Shown one piece after another: positions 54,226 through 64,000 of a stretch of DNA of 64,000 nt. The position numbers and the translations under genes were made by a program. The number at the start of each line of letters is the position of its first letter. Position 1 is the stretch's first letter. The stretch comes from Thereva unica (Eukaryota; Arthropoda; Insecta; Diptera; Therevidae): assembly GCA_949987705.1 (NCBI GenBank), contig OX465281.1, positions 178,946,516-179,010,515 on the forward strand, written 5' to 3'. The notes under the pieces are model-generated. The model was not told the origin of the DNA. It ran no database searches and saw only the letters and a program-made list of their open reading frames with translations.

Positions 54226-55509
54226 AAGTTTTAGTTAAGAACGGATTTGGCTTATTTAGCTTATTATAGATTGAGTTATAGCTCACAATTGAATATGTAC
54301 CAAAGGTTTTAATTAGTCGCCGCTTTGAGATTTTACCATCAACGCAGGCTTAGTTTATTATACTACAATAAATCATCGTAGCTAAAAAAGAGTACTCAAA
54401 TTCATCAAGAATCGAACCCGGGCCCTTTCGCACCCCGATCTAGCGCCTTCCCATTACTCCAAACACTAACTTGTAGGAATGTGGCAATAAACATATTTAT
54501 TCATGCTTACGTAAAAAGGTACATTCCAATGCAAGATGTGTATAAAGTTTCGAAGGACGTAAACAACTGAATTATGACAACAGATTTTCTATTATTTATG
54601 AAATGTATTTTGTATATTTTATGGAAATTGATAATCATAGGTAAAACGAAGAGTAATGTAATATTGCCATAGATGGTGTTCACTATTCTTTGTCATAGAT
54701 GGGGTGCAATTAAAATATATCAATTCTTTCAAATTTTTGGCGGGTAATTATTGGTGTTGGTCTCATTGCGAGGTGGGGGTACTTGTGTGCGTGCACGTGC
54801 ATATATGCTATGGATAAACAGGTGCCTATGTTTTTCAGTAGATGTTCTACATTTAAAGAAAAGTGAAGTGCGTGCGTGATTTTTTCTTTAAAAATAAAAA
54901 AATGTTACATTGAAGTGTAAATTAATACAAAAGGTACGGTAAGCCGAATTTTTAACAATAAGACATGTATGTTTAAGTAAAATAATACACCTAATTCTGT
55001 TGTGCAAAGTACATCACATGTGATGAGCTTTTTTTTTTTTGTTCAATTTGACACATTCGAATTATTGGCCTCGTTTCCCAGATCCGGCGGGTTGGAAGTG
55101 AGTGCGGATCAATCTCCACTTAATATATTGTCATCCAGTCTGAAGTGTTAGTCAACAGAAAGAATACCATGAAAAAGCGTAATTAGTGGCTAGTCTCTAG
55201 GCACAACATCCCACTAGTTTCTTTTGTTATCATCTGAAGACATCTTCAGGATCAAGGATCCAAACAAATTTGGAAAACAGATATTTAACACATCAGTCAA
55301 AATGACTGGTTTTATATTTTCATTTTCGATACTTAATTGAATAATAGTAGGCGGTCAGATTTATTTTTTTATTCAAAATCAAAAAGTTTTTGATTATAAT
55401 CGATTGAGCGCGTGCGCCAGTCATGAGCATGTCGGTGACGCGAACCCATAACATTTTCCCCTATCAAAAAGTGCCCAACGCGGCTAAAGAAGTTTTCACT
55501 TCAAAAAAA

Positions 55510-55590
55510 TGTCATACAAATCGGTCAACCCTTTTCGGAGCAGTTCGGTAACAAACACTGTGACACGAGATTTTTATAGATATAGAAGAT
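55510..55590 (-). mobile_element. Helentron 5'-type sequence at the right arm's outer edge
   Basis: Reverse complement matches 43,866-43,933 (CTTCTATATCTATAAAAATC and GTTTGTTACCGAACT), with a small insertion. Homology ends exactly at the arm boundary. Confidence 0.7.
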
Positions 55591-56696
55591 GTTGAGGCTA
55601 CGGCTCCTAAAAGGATGTGCTCGTAGGACGATACCTCGATCAGATTGAATTTCGCGCGAACGATGTAATCTGCGAGATATGAAAGGTGGTCTGACGCTTG
55701 TTGACCACGAAACAGAAGCCTGCAGGCGGAGAAACCCAGTACGAAAGAAAAGATATGGGGGCAGATTATTCACTCACAGTCACCCTATCTGAGATGGCAT
55801 GTAACTTTGACAGGCGATGCCTACGAATTAGAAATTAGATTGATTTGGTCGCCGTGTTCGGAGACGTCGTCGTTATCGCAGTGGTCTGCAGAATGTGCAT
55901 CTTCATACAAAGCCGTACATTCTATTCGTTTTGATTGTCGCTGTGTAATTGTGTGATTCGCCAGTCGCCTTTAGCATGTTTGTAGCATAAAGTGTCTGCT
56001 ATTTGTGTCATTGCCTCCTGAGCGCGAGCGTAGCTAGCTCAGTCGTCTATACAAAGCGCTAGTGTAGGCAGCAGCGGCAACAGGACGGCTAGCGGCAGAA
56101 AATAGAGCGCCGTTTTCAGACTCTCAGACCGTTTCAGGCGAGCTCCGCGAGCTCCAACGTACTGCACTCACCCTTGATGACATATCCAAGCGTACATGCG
56201 TTGTGTGTATTATAATGCGACCTGACGGAATGTAAGAAGCCAAGTAAAGATATGAAGTGCTACAAGAAGGGTTGTAGGGACATCGTCCTGCTACTTCTGG
56301 TCTTACTCAAAGTCTAGTAATAATAAGTCTTTCATCTTCATACAAAATTTCCCCCCCTTTAGTTGTGTGCGTACATATATGAACATCATTGCTGAGCATA
56401 ACTCAACGCATACTTCGTGAACTCGGCGAGACAAAGCCAGATTCTCTCTTTACGATTAAGTAGGTATGCAGAACAGAAGAAGAAAGAAAATTTAATCAGC
56501 TGTTTTTTTCCATAAATCAAAACAAACGAGCAAATAGTATGCACCAATACATTAAATTTATCCCCATATAAACTCTAAAAGTTTCCGCTGTTTAGTTGTG
56601 TGCAAACGCGTATAAAAATTCTGCATTCTCTCTCTGATAGCCTGACATCGTCTTTTGAAGAACTTGTGCATATAGCCTTTCACTCATTAACCATAT
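55591..56696. other. Unassigned DNA, moderately G/C-rich
   Basis: Contains GAGCGCGAGCGTAGCTAGC and several CpG-containing words near 56,020-56,160. Sequence at ~56,295-56,335 forms an inverted match with ~57,178-57,215 (AGTCTTTCATCTTCATA), bracketing the solo LTR. No gene is recognised. Confidence 0.4.
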
Positions 56697-57176
56697 TGTT
56701 ACGTTTTTACGGCTTAACGGATTCGTAGGATTAATTAAGGAATACACTTTTTAATTATCCACAATAATTTATTTATTACAAACCAAACACAATTTAAAAA
56801 TAAACACAATTCTTAGAGTTCACTATAATCACTAGCAAATTTAATATTTCGCACTATTCAATTCTAATTATCGCTTTTTATTTCACTATAAATCACCACT
56901 TTTCACTTTGGAACACTTGTATCGCCTTTATAATCAAAACTGCCTCGATAGCGGCTGCCAGGCGCTTTTATATAGGCAGCTCCACCTTTGTCTACTTTCT
57001 GGAACCTTCGTTTTCTGGTTCCTTGTGGTATGTTCTTTTATTTCCTTAAGTTTCGACCAGCTTGAAGTTGTCTTCGCTTATCGCTCGTTAGTTTAGTACA
57101 TAAATTCTTAATTCAGACAACAACCGAAAATCGTTGATTCATCCTCTCGACAAACAGATGGCGCATAATCATCACA
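56697..57176 (-). repeat. Solo LTR of the Ty3/gypsy family at 11.8-24.1 kb
   Basis: On the minus strand it starts TGTGATGATTATGCGCC and ends CGTAACA, with a TATA box in GCCTATATAAAAGCGCC. It is clearly diverged from the two LTRs above. Flanks are ATAT at 56,693-56,696 and 57,177-57,180, a 4-bp duplication. No internal sequence is adjacent, so it is a recombination product. Confidence 0.92.
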
Positions 57177-57180
57177 ATAT

Positions 57181-58039
57181 GAAGATGAAAGACTTGTTAA
57201 TTTCTAGACTTTGGTCTTACTTAGCCAAGGAGACTGGTTATTAAAACCCAGTAGACTGGGGCTAAGTAAGAATAAAAAAACAACAAAAAATATTTTGAAT
57301 TTGTCAAAAAAAAAAAAAAAAATGAAAATAGTTGACTTTTAAAGTTTATAGAAAAAAGTTAATTAGAAAAAGTGTTATCATTCTTGTTATTAGAAAACAT
57401 AATTAATCTTAACAATAACAGTGAAATAAAGTTGTAAACAATTAAACACAAAGGTGTTTTAAAAACTATAACAAAATTAGAACTTAATATTGTTGACCCT
57501 TGGGACACGAAGGAATAAAAGAAGCCGTTGAAGAAATTGCCGCAGATAACTATTCAAGCTCTGCAGGAGTTAGATTAGTAAGAAAAAAATCGATTTAAAA
57601 TTGATTTGAGAAATTGGGAAGAATTAAGATGAGTGTCAATTTTACATATTTTTGGTGGTTCCGTTTTAATAAGAGACGAATTGTAACTTAATTGTTTTAT
57701 TATTCTCACAACTATACATATTGTGTTGGGGTTAAATTTATATGCATATTTAAAAATAGTGTTTATAATTTAAATAAATCTTGGATTTTATATTTAAAAT
57801 TTGATAAATCCAATCAAAATTCCGTAGGGATTTCTCATTTTTATCTATCATTTTCCTATTTGAAAGTTTTTTTTTTGCTTTTCTCTCTCTGTTTTTAGTG
57901 CAAGGAGTTTCTTGTCGAGGTTGTCTTGTTGTTTTTTAGTGAAAATGTTAAGGACAAGTGAGCGGCAAAACCATTTGGACGATTCTTTTGTTCTAGATAT
58001 GGACGAGTCATTGCCCAGCCTGGAAGAAGGGCTGCCGGG
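57181..58039. other. A/T-rich spacer
   Basis: Homopolymer runs and short frames without domains. A stretch at ~57,500-57,580 reads GIKEAVEEIAADNYSS in one frame but is isolated and unrecognised. Confidence 0.35.
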
Positions 58040-58690
58040 TTGACGCAGGGTCCGAACAGAGATTGACGTGGCCTCCACGACAAGGTTCAACCTGCCCGAA
58101 TTCCAGGAAAGCGACCCGGCCGTCTGGTTCTACCAGGCTGAGGCGCAATTTGAGATGAACGGGATAACTTCCGACAAGGCCGTTATCCCACATTGTGTCC
58201 GCTCTCCCGACAGAGGCAGCCAAAATACTTCATTTCCATTAATTTCCGGATCTCAGCTACACGGATGCTAAGAGGCGGCTGCTAGAACGATGTGGTCTAT
58301 CGACTAGGAACCGCCTCGAGCAGCTGTTAGCGGCGCATGAGCCCGGAGACCGTAAGCCCTCAGATTTTCTGAAGGGCTTACAGAGGCTGGCAGGGGACTG
58401 TCTCGGGGAAGGGGAAGAGCTCATCCGGAGTGTTTGGGAGCGCAGGCTTCGCAGAGATATCCAAATGGTGCTTGCCGCATCAGTGTGGGAGATCACTGCC
58501 CGTTCAGCCCACGCTCAGGGGTCAGAGCTACAAGCAACGTCGTCTCTGGAGCGGACAGTGTAGTCCCTCCAACGCGAGGTTCGTCAATTAAGAACACTCG
58601 TGTTGGAGGGTAGGCATGGTCAGCGATTGGAGGCGACGATAGATGCTACCGGTTCACGCCAATGGAGCCGTTCACCGGCTCGATAGTTAA
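58040..58690 (+). pseudogene. Gypsy-type gag fragment (CsRn1/Kabuki-like)
   Basis: One frame begins FNLPEFQESDPAVWFYQAEA, the conserved start of CsRn1-type Gag proteins. After a frameshift near 58,190 another frame continues with the cognate of LISGSSYTDAKRRLLERCG and HEPGDRKPSDFLKGLQRL. In-frame stops follow (for example 58,561). Further fragments extend to about 58,690. Its G/C content is higher than the flanks. No LTR is seen next to it. Confidence 0.7.
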
Positions 58691-59079
58691 AAGCTTCATT
58701 GGCGGGATCCGGTAACACCATCCAACAAGGGACTGAACCCAAGGCCTCGCCTTCCGCGGCATTGCCGGGGACACAATGCTATTACCACTACCGATATGGT
58801 AGTGGGGCTAAAAGGTGCACCCCGCCTTGTTCGTTCAGGGGTCCTGGCCCTTCGGTCAAGAAGGACCGGAGGGTGAAGGGCCCTCAGGCAAAAAATTAAG
58901 TTGCTGGGGAGTCGCCACATTCACGGGTGTCTCTCAGCAGAGGCGCTCGTGCAGGTTATCGTGACACGAATAACCAAATCGATTTTTTAATCACACACAC
59001 ACTTTTTGGATACAAACTACATGCCCTAATTTACTCCTGCGAGCCGCTAATGGATCCACGATCCACACTTTTTAAATGA

Positions 59080-59500
59080 AGTTCCTGGAACTGACCCTAG
59101 GTCTTCGCCGACGGTTCATCCACAACTTCATAATAGCCAACACGAGAAAACCTATACTCGGTGCGGACTTTCTCACAAAGTTCGAACTCATACTCGATTT
59201 TAAAAATCGATAATTAGTTGACTCACAGACCAGTCTTCGGACTGACGTCTGTGCAACTGATGAGTATATGGTCGAGAGCTTTGAATGCCAAGATATCCTC
59301 AATTGTCCATCAACTACAAAAATCAGGAACAACTTCCTTGGCCAGCAGAATGTGAACAAGCATTCCTCGACGTGAAAGCCGCAATGGCTGCCGCAGTTAT
59401 GCTGATACACCCACTAGAGGATGCTAAATATAGCGTCACAACTGATGCTTCCGACTTTGCTATCGCAGCTGTGCTGGAACAATTTAATGGTCACAGATGC
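59080..59500 (+). pseudogene. Gypsy-type protease end and RNase H fragment
   Basis: At ~59,120-59,210 a frame reads NTRKPILGADFLTKFELILDFKNR, the segment after the active site in CsRn1-type proteases. RT is absent. From 59,330 another frame reads LPWPAECEQAFLDVKAAMAA and VTTDASDFAIAAVLEQF, the start of RNase H. The deletion between them must exceed 1 kb relative to an intact element. It is probably the same dead copy as the gag fragment upstream. Confidence 0.65.
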
Positions 59501-60107
59501 CAACCATTCCCCGATTTCCCCGGGGGGCGAACGGCTAACAAAGACCTCGGAAAGTGGTGGCACCCGATTTGTCACTTCTGTCAAGACCCGAGAAAAGTCA
59601 CTGCAGATGAAAACCTAGCAGACCTGTTAGCAAGTCCTAATCCCACCTCTCCGCGGTGCCCCCTGGGGTACTTCTTCGGAAGGAGCTAACGGGAGACGGG
59701 CGAATGGCGAGCTCTCTGCGCCACAAAACAGAGTTTTAAGTCGGTTGGGCTGAGGGTTAGCAACCCGCTCCCATAAAAAACACCATTGCTACGAATCGGC
59801 AAACAATGCCTTGGAACCGGATGGACAACACGACGACGAGCTTTGCTTTTCGAACAAGGACACGAATCGGATCATGGAATGTGAAAACACTGCTTGCTGA
59901 GGGACGGCTGGATGAAGTCCTCAACGAGATGAATCGATATAAAATCAAGATCATGGGACTTAGCGAGACCAGATGGCCCGATGCGGGGGAACATATCTGC
60001 CCAAACGGTGAGTCCTTCTTATATTTTGGTAGAAACGAAACTGAAAGCCGTAGGAGTGGCGTTGGCGTAATACTCACCAAAGAAGACAGGTCCAGGTTCA
60101 TTAGCTG

Positions 60108-61066
60108 GGGCCTTATTCTCTATTACAATACTCAAATGCTTTTCACTCGAAACTGATATCCGAAACTAAAATGCTTCCGTATTCCCTATTACAATATTGC
60201 TTCCTCGGGTAGAAATGTCCCGCAAAAAAAAGAAAATGAGCGCAAGAGCTTTCAATTGTATCGCCCCCACCTAAAATTTTATAAATTGCTCGATTAACCT
60301 TGAGCTTTCGAGTAGAAATCTAACAATATTACGTGCGTTCCATTGGGCGATAATTGCTACTCCGGAGTACTCCCGAGGACCTCCAACTACCCCTGCTCTT
60401 GTTTTGGGGGATTTCACTCCTAGTAGAAACGCATAAAATTTCCGCCAGGTTTTCAAGCTTTAGCTAGGTAAAAATAGATGGCTTTTTGTTTTTTCAGTTA
60501 AAATAAACTGTCAGATTAATTATTATATGGGGTATTTTGAAAGTAAACAAAACAAGTATTTTGAGGTGATGTCAAGGGTTACTTTTTATATCAAAAATTG
60601 CGTTCCATTGGCCATGTACTCGGGAGTAGAAAAATTCTCCCAATGGAACGCACGTATTGTTACAGTTTCGAGTCAGTTTTGTAATACAGAATACCATTTT
60701 GGCAGTTTCGAGAAAAATTCTCACAATATTGTAATAGAGAATAAGGCCCCAGGGGCCTTATTCTCTATTACAATACTCAAATGCTTTTCACTCGAAACTG
60801 ATATCCGAAACTAAAATGCTTCCGTATTCCCTATTACAATATTGCTTCCTCTCAGAGAAATGTCCCCGAAAGAAAAGAAAATGAGCGCAAGAGCTTTCAA
60901 TTGTATCGCTCACACCTAAAATTTTATAAATTGCTCGATTACCCTTGAGCTTTCGAGTAAAAATCTAACAATATTGTTACAGTTTCGAGACAGTTTTGTA
61001 ATATAGAATACCATTTTGGCAGTTTCGAGAAAAATTCTCACAATATTGTAATAGGGAATAAGGCCC
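60108..61066. mobile_element. Two tandem GGGCCTTATTCTC MITEs with CTG duplications
   Basis: Both units begin GGGCCTTATTCTCTATTAC and end with its complement; one base (A) separates them at 60,751. The first (to 60,750) is ~328 bp longer than the second because another MITE sits inside it. CTG at 60,105-60,107 and 61,067-61,069 flanks the pair. Subterminal words (TTTCGAGTAAAAA, CAATATTGTTA) are shared with the copy at 62,368-62,681. Confidence 0.88.
60331..60655. mobile_element. 325-bp MITE nested in a MITE, ATT duplication
   Basis: It starts ACGTGCGTTCCATTGGG and ends with the complement. ATT flanks both sides (60,328-60,330 and 60,656-60,658). The neighbouring unit shows the empty site CAATATTGTTAC. 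The 325-bp element plus 3-bp duplication accounts exactly for the 328-bp length difference between the tandem host units. Confidence 0.9.
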
Positions 61067-61639
61067 CTGGTCAGCAGTTTCTGAGAGGATTATTACCGTG
61101 CGCCTGCGTACCAAACTAAGAAGTACTACGGTAGTCCAATGCTATGCTCCAACTGAAGACGCAGAAGATGACATCAAGGACGAGTTCTATATGCGACTGA
61201 ATGAGGTTTTTCGCTCTATTCCAAGGGGAGATATTGTTTTAATGGGTGACTTAAACGCACAGATCAGCCGTGACAACACCGGCCTTGAACACACAATTGG
61301 AAACCAAGGTCTAAGCCAAGTTACCAATAACAATGATGAGCTTTTCGTTGACTTTTGTAGTTCCCACCAACTCATGGTAGGTGGAACTTACTTTTGTCAC
61401 AAGAAGATACACAAGGAGACCTGGGTATCGCCCGATGGTAGAACGAGAAATCAGATAGATCACGTGGCCGTCAGCCGCAGATGGAGAACTATTCTTGAGG
61501 ATGTCAGGAGTTTCAGGGGAGCAGATACTGGAAGCAACCACCATTTGGTTGTAGCAACTATTCGCCTTAAAATCGCCTCAATCAAAAACGTGCAACATGA
61601 TGCTAGAACCCGTAGACGGTAGACCTTCTACGGGAGAGC

Positions 61640-62364
61640 GTTAAAAAGCGGGAATTGGCTGGAAACCTACAAGAATTATTACACCAGCAAACCGTTTCTG
61701 ACGACACAAATATTGAAGAATTGTGGAGTACGACAGAGGGCGCGATATTGACGGCTGCGGAAACGAGCATCGGTTATGTCCAAAGAAACCAGCAGCACTG
61801 GATCTCGGACACAACTTGGTAAAAAATATAACGCAGAAGGGCCCTTAGCAACTCTACAAACGACCCGGAAAGACGTCACCAACTAGAACGGGAATATTCC
61901 CAATTACATCGGGAGGTTAAGAGAGGTGTCCGGCGTGATAAAAGGCAGAAGATAAATGACCTCGCAGAAAAAGCGGAAAACGCGGCAAACACAGGCAACA
62001 GTAAGGTGCTGTACCAAACCACTAAACAGCTCTCGGGAAAGCACTCTACTAAAAAGCATGACGTTAAGAGTGTGGATGGAAGGCTGCTGTGCAGCGACGA
62101 AGAGCAACTCCAAAAATGGAGAGATTACTTCTTCGCCGCCCCGAATGGTACACTTACACAGGAACCTCAGGAAAACAGCAACAATGCACAGCCAATAAGA
62201 ATCACCATCACGGCCCCATCCAAGACGGAAATAGTAACCGCAATTCATGCGATGGCCAATGGTAAAGCAGCTGGGAAAGATGGCATCCCGCCAGAATTGT
62301 TGAAAGCCGACTCAAGCCTCATAGCAGATGCGCTTCAGCCAATCCTAGATATAGCATGGAACAC
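61640..62364 (+). pseudogene. LINE linker between endonuclease and RT
   Basis: Frames contain IEELWSTTEGAILTAAE, then after stops REVKRGVRRDKRQKIN, LYQTTKQLSGKH and the RT entrance GKAAGKDGIPPELLKAD. Nonsense and frameshift lesions occur at about 61,820-61,835. The segment ends at ILDIAWNT, where the third MITE sits. Confidence 0.8.
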
Positions 62365-62367
62365 CTG

Positions 62368-62681
62368 GGGCCTTATTCTCTATTACAATATTGTGAGAAT
62401 TTCTCTCGAAACTGCCAAAATCGTATTCTCTATTACAAAACTGACTCGTAACTGTAACAATATTGTTAGAGTTTTACTCGAAAGCTAAGCGGTAATCGAG
62501 AAATTTATAACATTTTAAGTATGGGCGACACAACTGAAAGCTATTGTACTCATTTTCTTTTCTTTCGGGGACACTTCTACTAGAAAAAGCAATATTGTAA
62601 TAGGGAATACCAAAGCATTTTAGTTTCGGATAACAGTTTCGAGTAAAAAGCATTTGAGTATTGTAATAGAGAATAGGGCCC
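62368..62681. mobile_element. GGGCCTTATTCTC MITE, third copy (314 bp)
   Basis: Inverted ends as in the tandem pair, flanked by CTG at 62,365-62,367 and 62,682-62,684. Its length agrees with the undisturbed unit at 60.75-61.07 kb. Confidence 0.88.
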
Positions 62682-62684
62682 CTG

Positions 62685-63305
62685 TACCTTTCCGGAGGAT
62701 TGGACGGAAGGTATCATAGTCAAAATACCAAAAAAGGGGACCTAACAATATGCGACAACTGGAGAGGCATCTGTTTACTATCTACAGTGTTCAAAATTTT
62801 GTCCCATATATTACTATCTAGGATAAGTGAGGCAGTTGACCGAACGCTTAGGAGGCAGCAGGCCGGATTCAGGAAGGGCCGCTCCTGTATTGATCATATT
62901 AACACCTTGAGAATAATAGTGGAGCAGTTTACTGAATTCCGATCCCCCCTTTACCTTGCTTTCGTAGATTATGAGAAAGCGTTCGACTCGGTCAATAGGA
63001 GCTTTATATGGCAGGCACTACGGCACGAGGATTGCCTGATAAAATAATAGAATTGATAAAAGCCCTATATAACAATTCCAAATGCAGAGTTCTCCATAAT
63101 AAAAGATTATCCGACAGCTTTGAGGTGAGCTCAGGAGTACGACAAGGATGCCTACTTTCGCCATTACTATTTCTTATAGTAATAAATGACATCCTTGTCG
63201 GCGCTCTAGATAATAGAACAGGTGGCATACAATGGGGTTTGGTAGATCGCCTTAAGGATCTCGACTACGCCGATGATATCTGTTTGCTGGCCCACAGACA
63301 CCAGG
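62685..63305 (+). pseudogene. LINE reverse transcriptase, interrupted
   Basis: Contains KIPKKGDLTICDNWRGI, QQAGFRKGRSCIDHI, FVDYEKAFDSVNR, then after a frameshift near 63,040 SSGVRQGCLLSPLLF and the active site LDYADDICLLA (63,260-63,292). The MITE at 63,306 follows the HRHQ codons. The catalytic residues are intact in this copy but the frame is not. Confidence 0.87.
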
Positions 63306-63671
63306 GGGGCAATTCTGGTTCGGTGCAGTGAAAACGTGAAAACCCTTTACACGTTTACACCTGAGTTTGCGATTCTTATACTGTGCAAACCACTGTCAAA
63401 AACTTTGCACGTATAAAAATTTTTTACACCGAGAAATTTAGAGTGAAGTCGTGAAAAGTTTACACTTTAGATATGTACCTACTAGATTTGATAAACTGTC
63501 ACTTGCTAGTATAAAAATTCAATTCAGCCTTTATTCAGCATTAAGTTTACACGGATGCAACGAGAATCGCTTTTTCAGGTTGAGTGCAGTGATAAAGTGA
63601 AAAAAGGTGTGTAAAACGTCTAGTGTAAACTTTTTTTCACGTTTTCACTGCACCGAACCAGAATTGACTCC
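63306..63671. mobile_element. ~366-bp MITE with GGTTCGGTGCAGTG inverted ends
   Basis: CAATTCTGGTTCGGTGCAGTG near 63,310 is mirrored by the complement ending near 63,667. The interior has repeated words GTGAAAACGTG and GTTTACAC. Flanks are CCAGG on the left and CCTGG on the right, too similar to the ends to fix the duplication. The LINE frame is continuous across the site when the insertion is set aside. Confidence 0.82.
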
Positions 63672-63673
63672 CT

Positions 63674-64000
63674 GGACCTCAAAAACATGTTAAACAATTT
63701 GGCAACAGAAAGTAGTCCAGCAGGCTTAAGGCTAAATCCAACTAAAACTTAAGATATGCGGATAAATGCAAACACCATTGAACGGACAGCGCTGAATAAC
63801 CGTGACTAGGAACTGGTAAATAAATTCTGCTACCTCGGTAGCATTATTACCGAAAATGGTGGGGCAGAAGAAGACGTAAGTTCCAGAGTAAATAAAGCAC
63901 GAGGCGCATAGGCATGCCTGTCCCGCATATGGAGATGAACGGAGATCTCAACTAACACCAAATTGCGGCTGTTCAACTCCAACGTTAAGGCAGTTCTTTT
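63674..64000 (+). pseudogene. LINE C-terminal domain, cut by the window end
   Basis: Matches the region after the RT active site in the arm copies (NNLATESSPAGLRLNPTKT, LGSIITENGGAEEDVSS), with at least three stops (near 63,750, 63,807 and 63,909). It continues past the window. Confidence 0.85.

Larger units (their letters stand above)
51269..55509 (-). repeat. Right arm of the ~4.24-kb inverted repeat
   Basis: Reverse complement of 45,369-49,605, same order of contents. Its outer end continues into Helentron 5'-type sequence (55,510-55,590), unlike the left arm. Confidence 0.95.
59806..61620 (+). pseudogene. LINE endonuclease domain, split by MITEs
   Basis: The first part contains RTRIGSWNVKTLLAEGRLDEV with the catalytic Asn and GLSETRWPD with the catalytic Glu, ending ISW at 60,104. 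After the MITEs at 60,108-61,066 the domain continues with VQCYAPTEDAEDD, VLMGDLNAQISRD, IDHVAVSRRWR and the terminal GSNHHLV (the SDH-equivalent box). The segment boundaries at the MITEs leave CTG on both sides. A stop and frame change occur at ~61,621. Confidence 0.88.
59750..64000 (+). mobile_element. Endonuclease-RT LINE, near full-length but interrupted, runs off the window
   Basis: Coding pieces for endonuclease (59,806-60,104 and 61,070-61,620), linker (61,640-62,364), RT (62,685-63,305) and C-terminal domain (63,674 onward) follow in order, separated by MITE insertions. It is the same family as the fragments at 46.6-47.6 and 53.3-54.2 kb. The clade is uncertain (RTE-like by endonuclease and C-terminal motifs). 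Several nonsense and frameshift lesions mark it as dead. Confidence 0.88.

Overview
This is a 64-kb piece of an animal genome, almost certainly an insect. The evidence is intron-less decayed transposon genes, an errantivirus-type retroelement with a baculovirus-F-like Env, R1-like and CR1/Jockey-like LINEs, BEL/Pao and Ty3/gypsy elements, insect-type Helitrons/Helentrons and many short A/T-rich MITEs. Dipteran affinity is plausible but not proven. I see no convincing host gene, CRISPR, rRNA or functional tRNA. The window is a dense, multiply nested transposon accumulation.

Layout. (1) 1-3.4 kb: a MITE, a degenerate PIF/Harbinger-ISL2EU-type transposon with ~130-bp inverted ends, and a 601-bp MITE holding a hairpin. 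(2) 3.5-9.7 kb, minus strand: an errantivirus-like gypsy element (candidate LTR, env, integrase, RNase H, RT, end of protease) with many stops and a TA-flanked MITE inside RT. (3) 9.7-11.7 kb: dispersed and tandem repeats split by a MITE with an AAT duplication. (4) 11,758-24,057: a young Ty3/gypsy element, LTR to LTR, with ATAC target duplications, a tRNA-Leu primer site, and gag and pol genes. It is swollen by a MITE in its 5' LTR and, in its leader, by a 1,625-bp Helitron, a foldback element and a ~3.3-kb Helentron-like minisatellite. (5) 26-35.4 kb: an R1-like LINE on the minus strand, cut in two by a BEL/Pao element (26,619-33,399, ACGGT duplications, tRNA-Tyr primer site). (6) 35.4-39.8 kb: a CR1/Jockey-like LINE flanked on both sides by (TA)n. 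(7) 40-44.9 kb: a MITE, a candidate LTR, and a hAT-like element (8-bp duplication) that carries a tRNA-like sequence and a second 1,625-bp Helitron, followed by a short Helentron derivative.

(8) 45.4-55.5 kb: a ~4.24-kb near-perfect inverted repeat with a 1.66-kb spacer. Each arm carries a 3' fragment of an endonuclease-RT LINE and a Helentron piece in which an endonuclease domain is joined directly to part of the Rep domain. The breakpoints line up with the deletion junction of the short Helentron derivative at 43.9-44.9 kb, which suggests the arms are the internal part of a longer family member. (9) 56.7-57.2 kb: a solo LTR (ATAT duplications) of the family in (4). (10) 58-59.7 kb: shreds of another gypsy element. 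(11) 59.75 kb to the window end: a longer copy of the LINE found in the arms, interrupted by at least four MITEs, one nested in another.

In summary, the genes here are transposon genes, nearly all broken. What can be read is the order of events: which element landed in which, exact target duplications, and copies mobilised after losing coding capacity.
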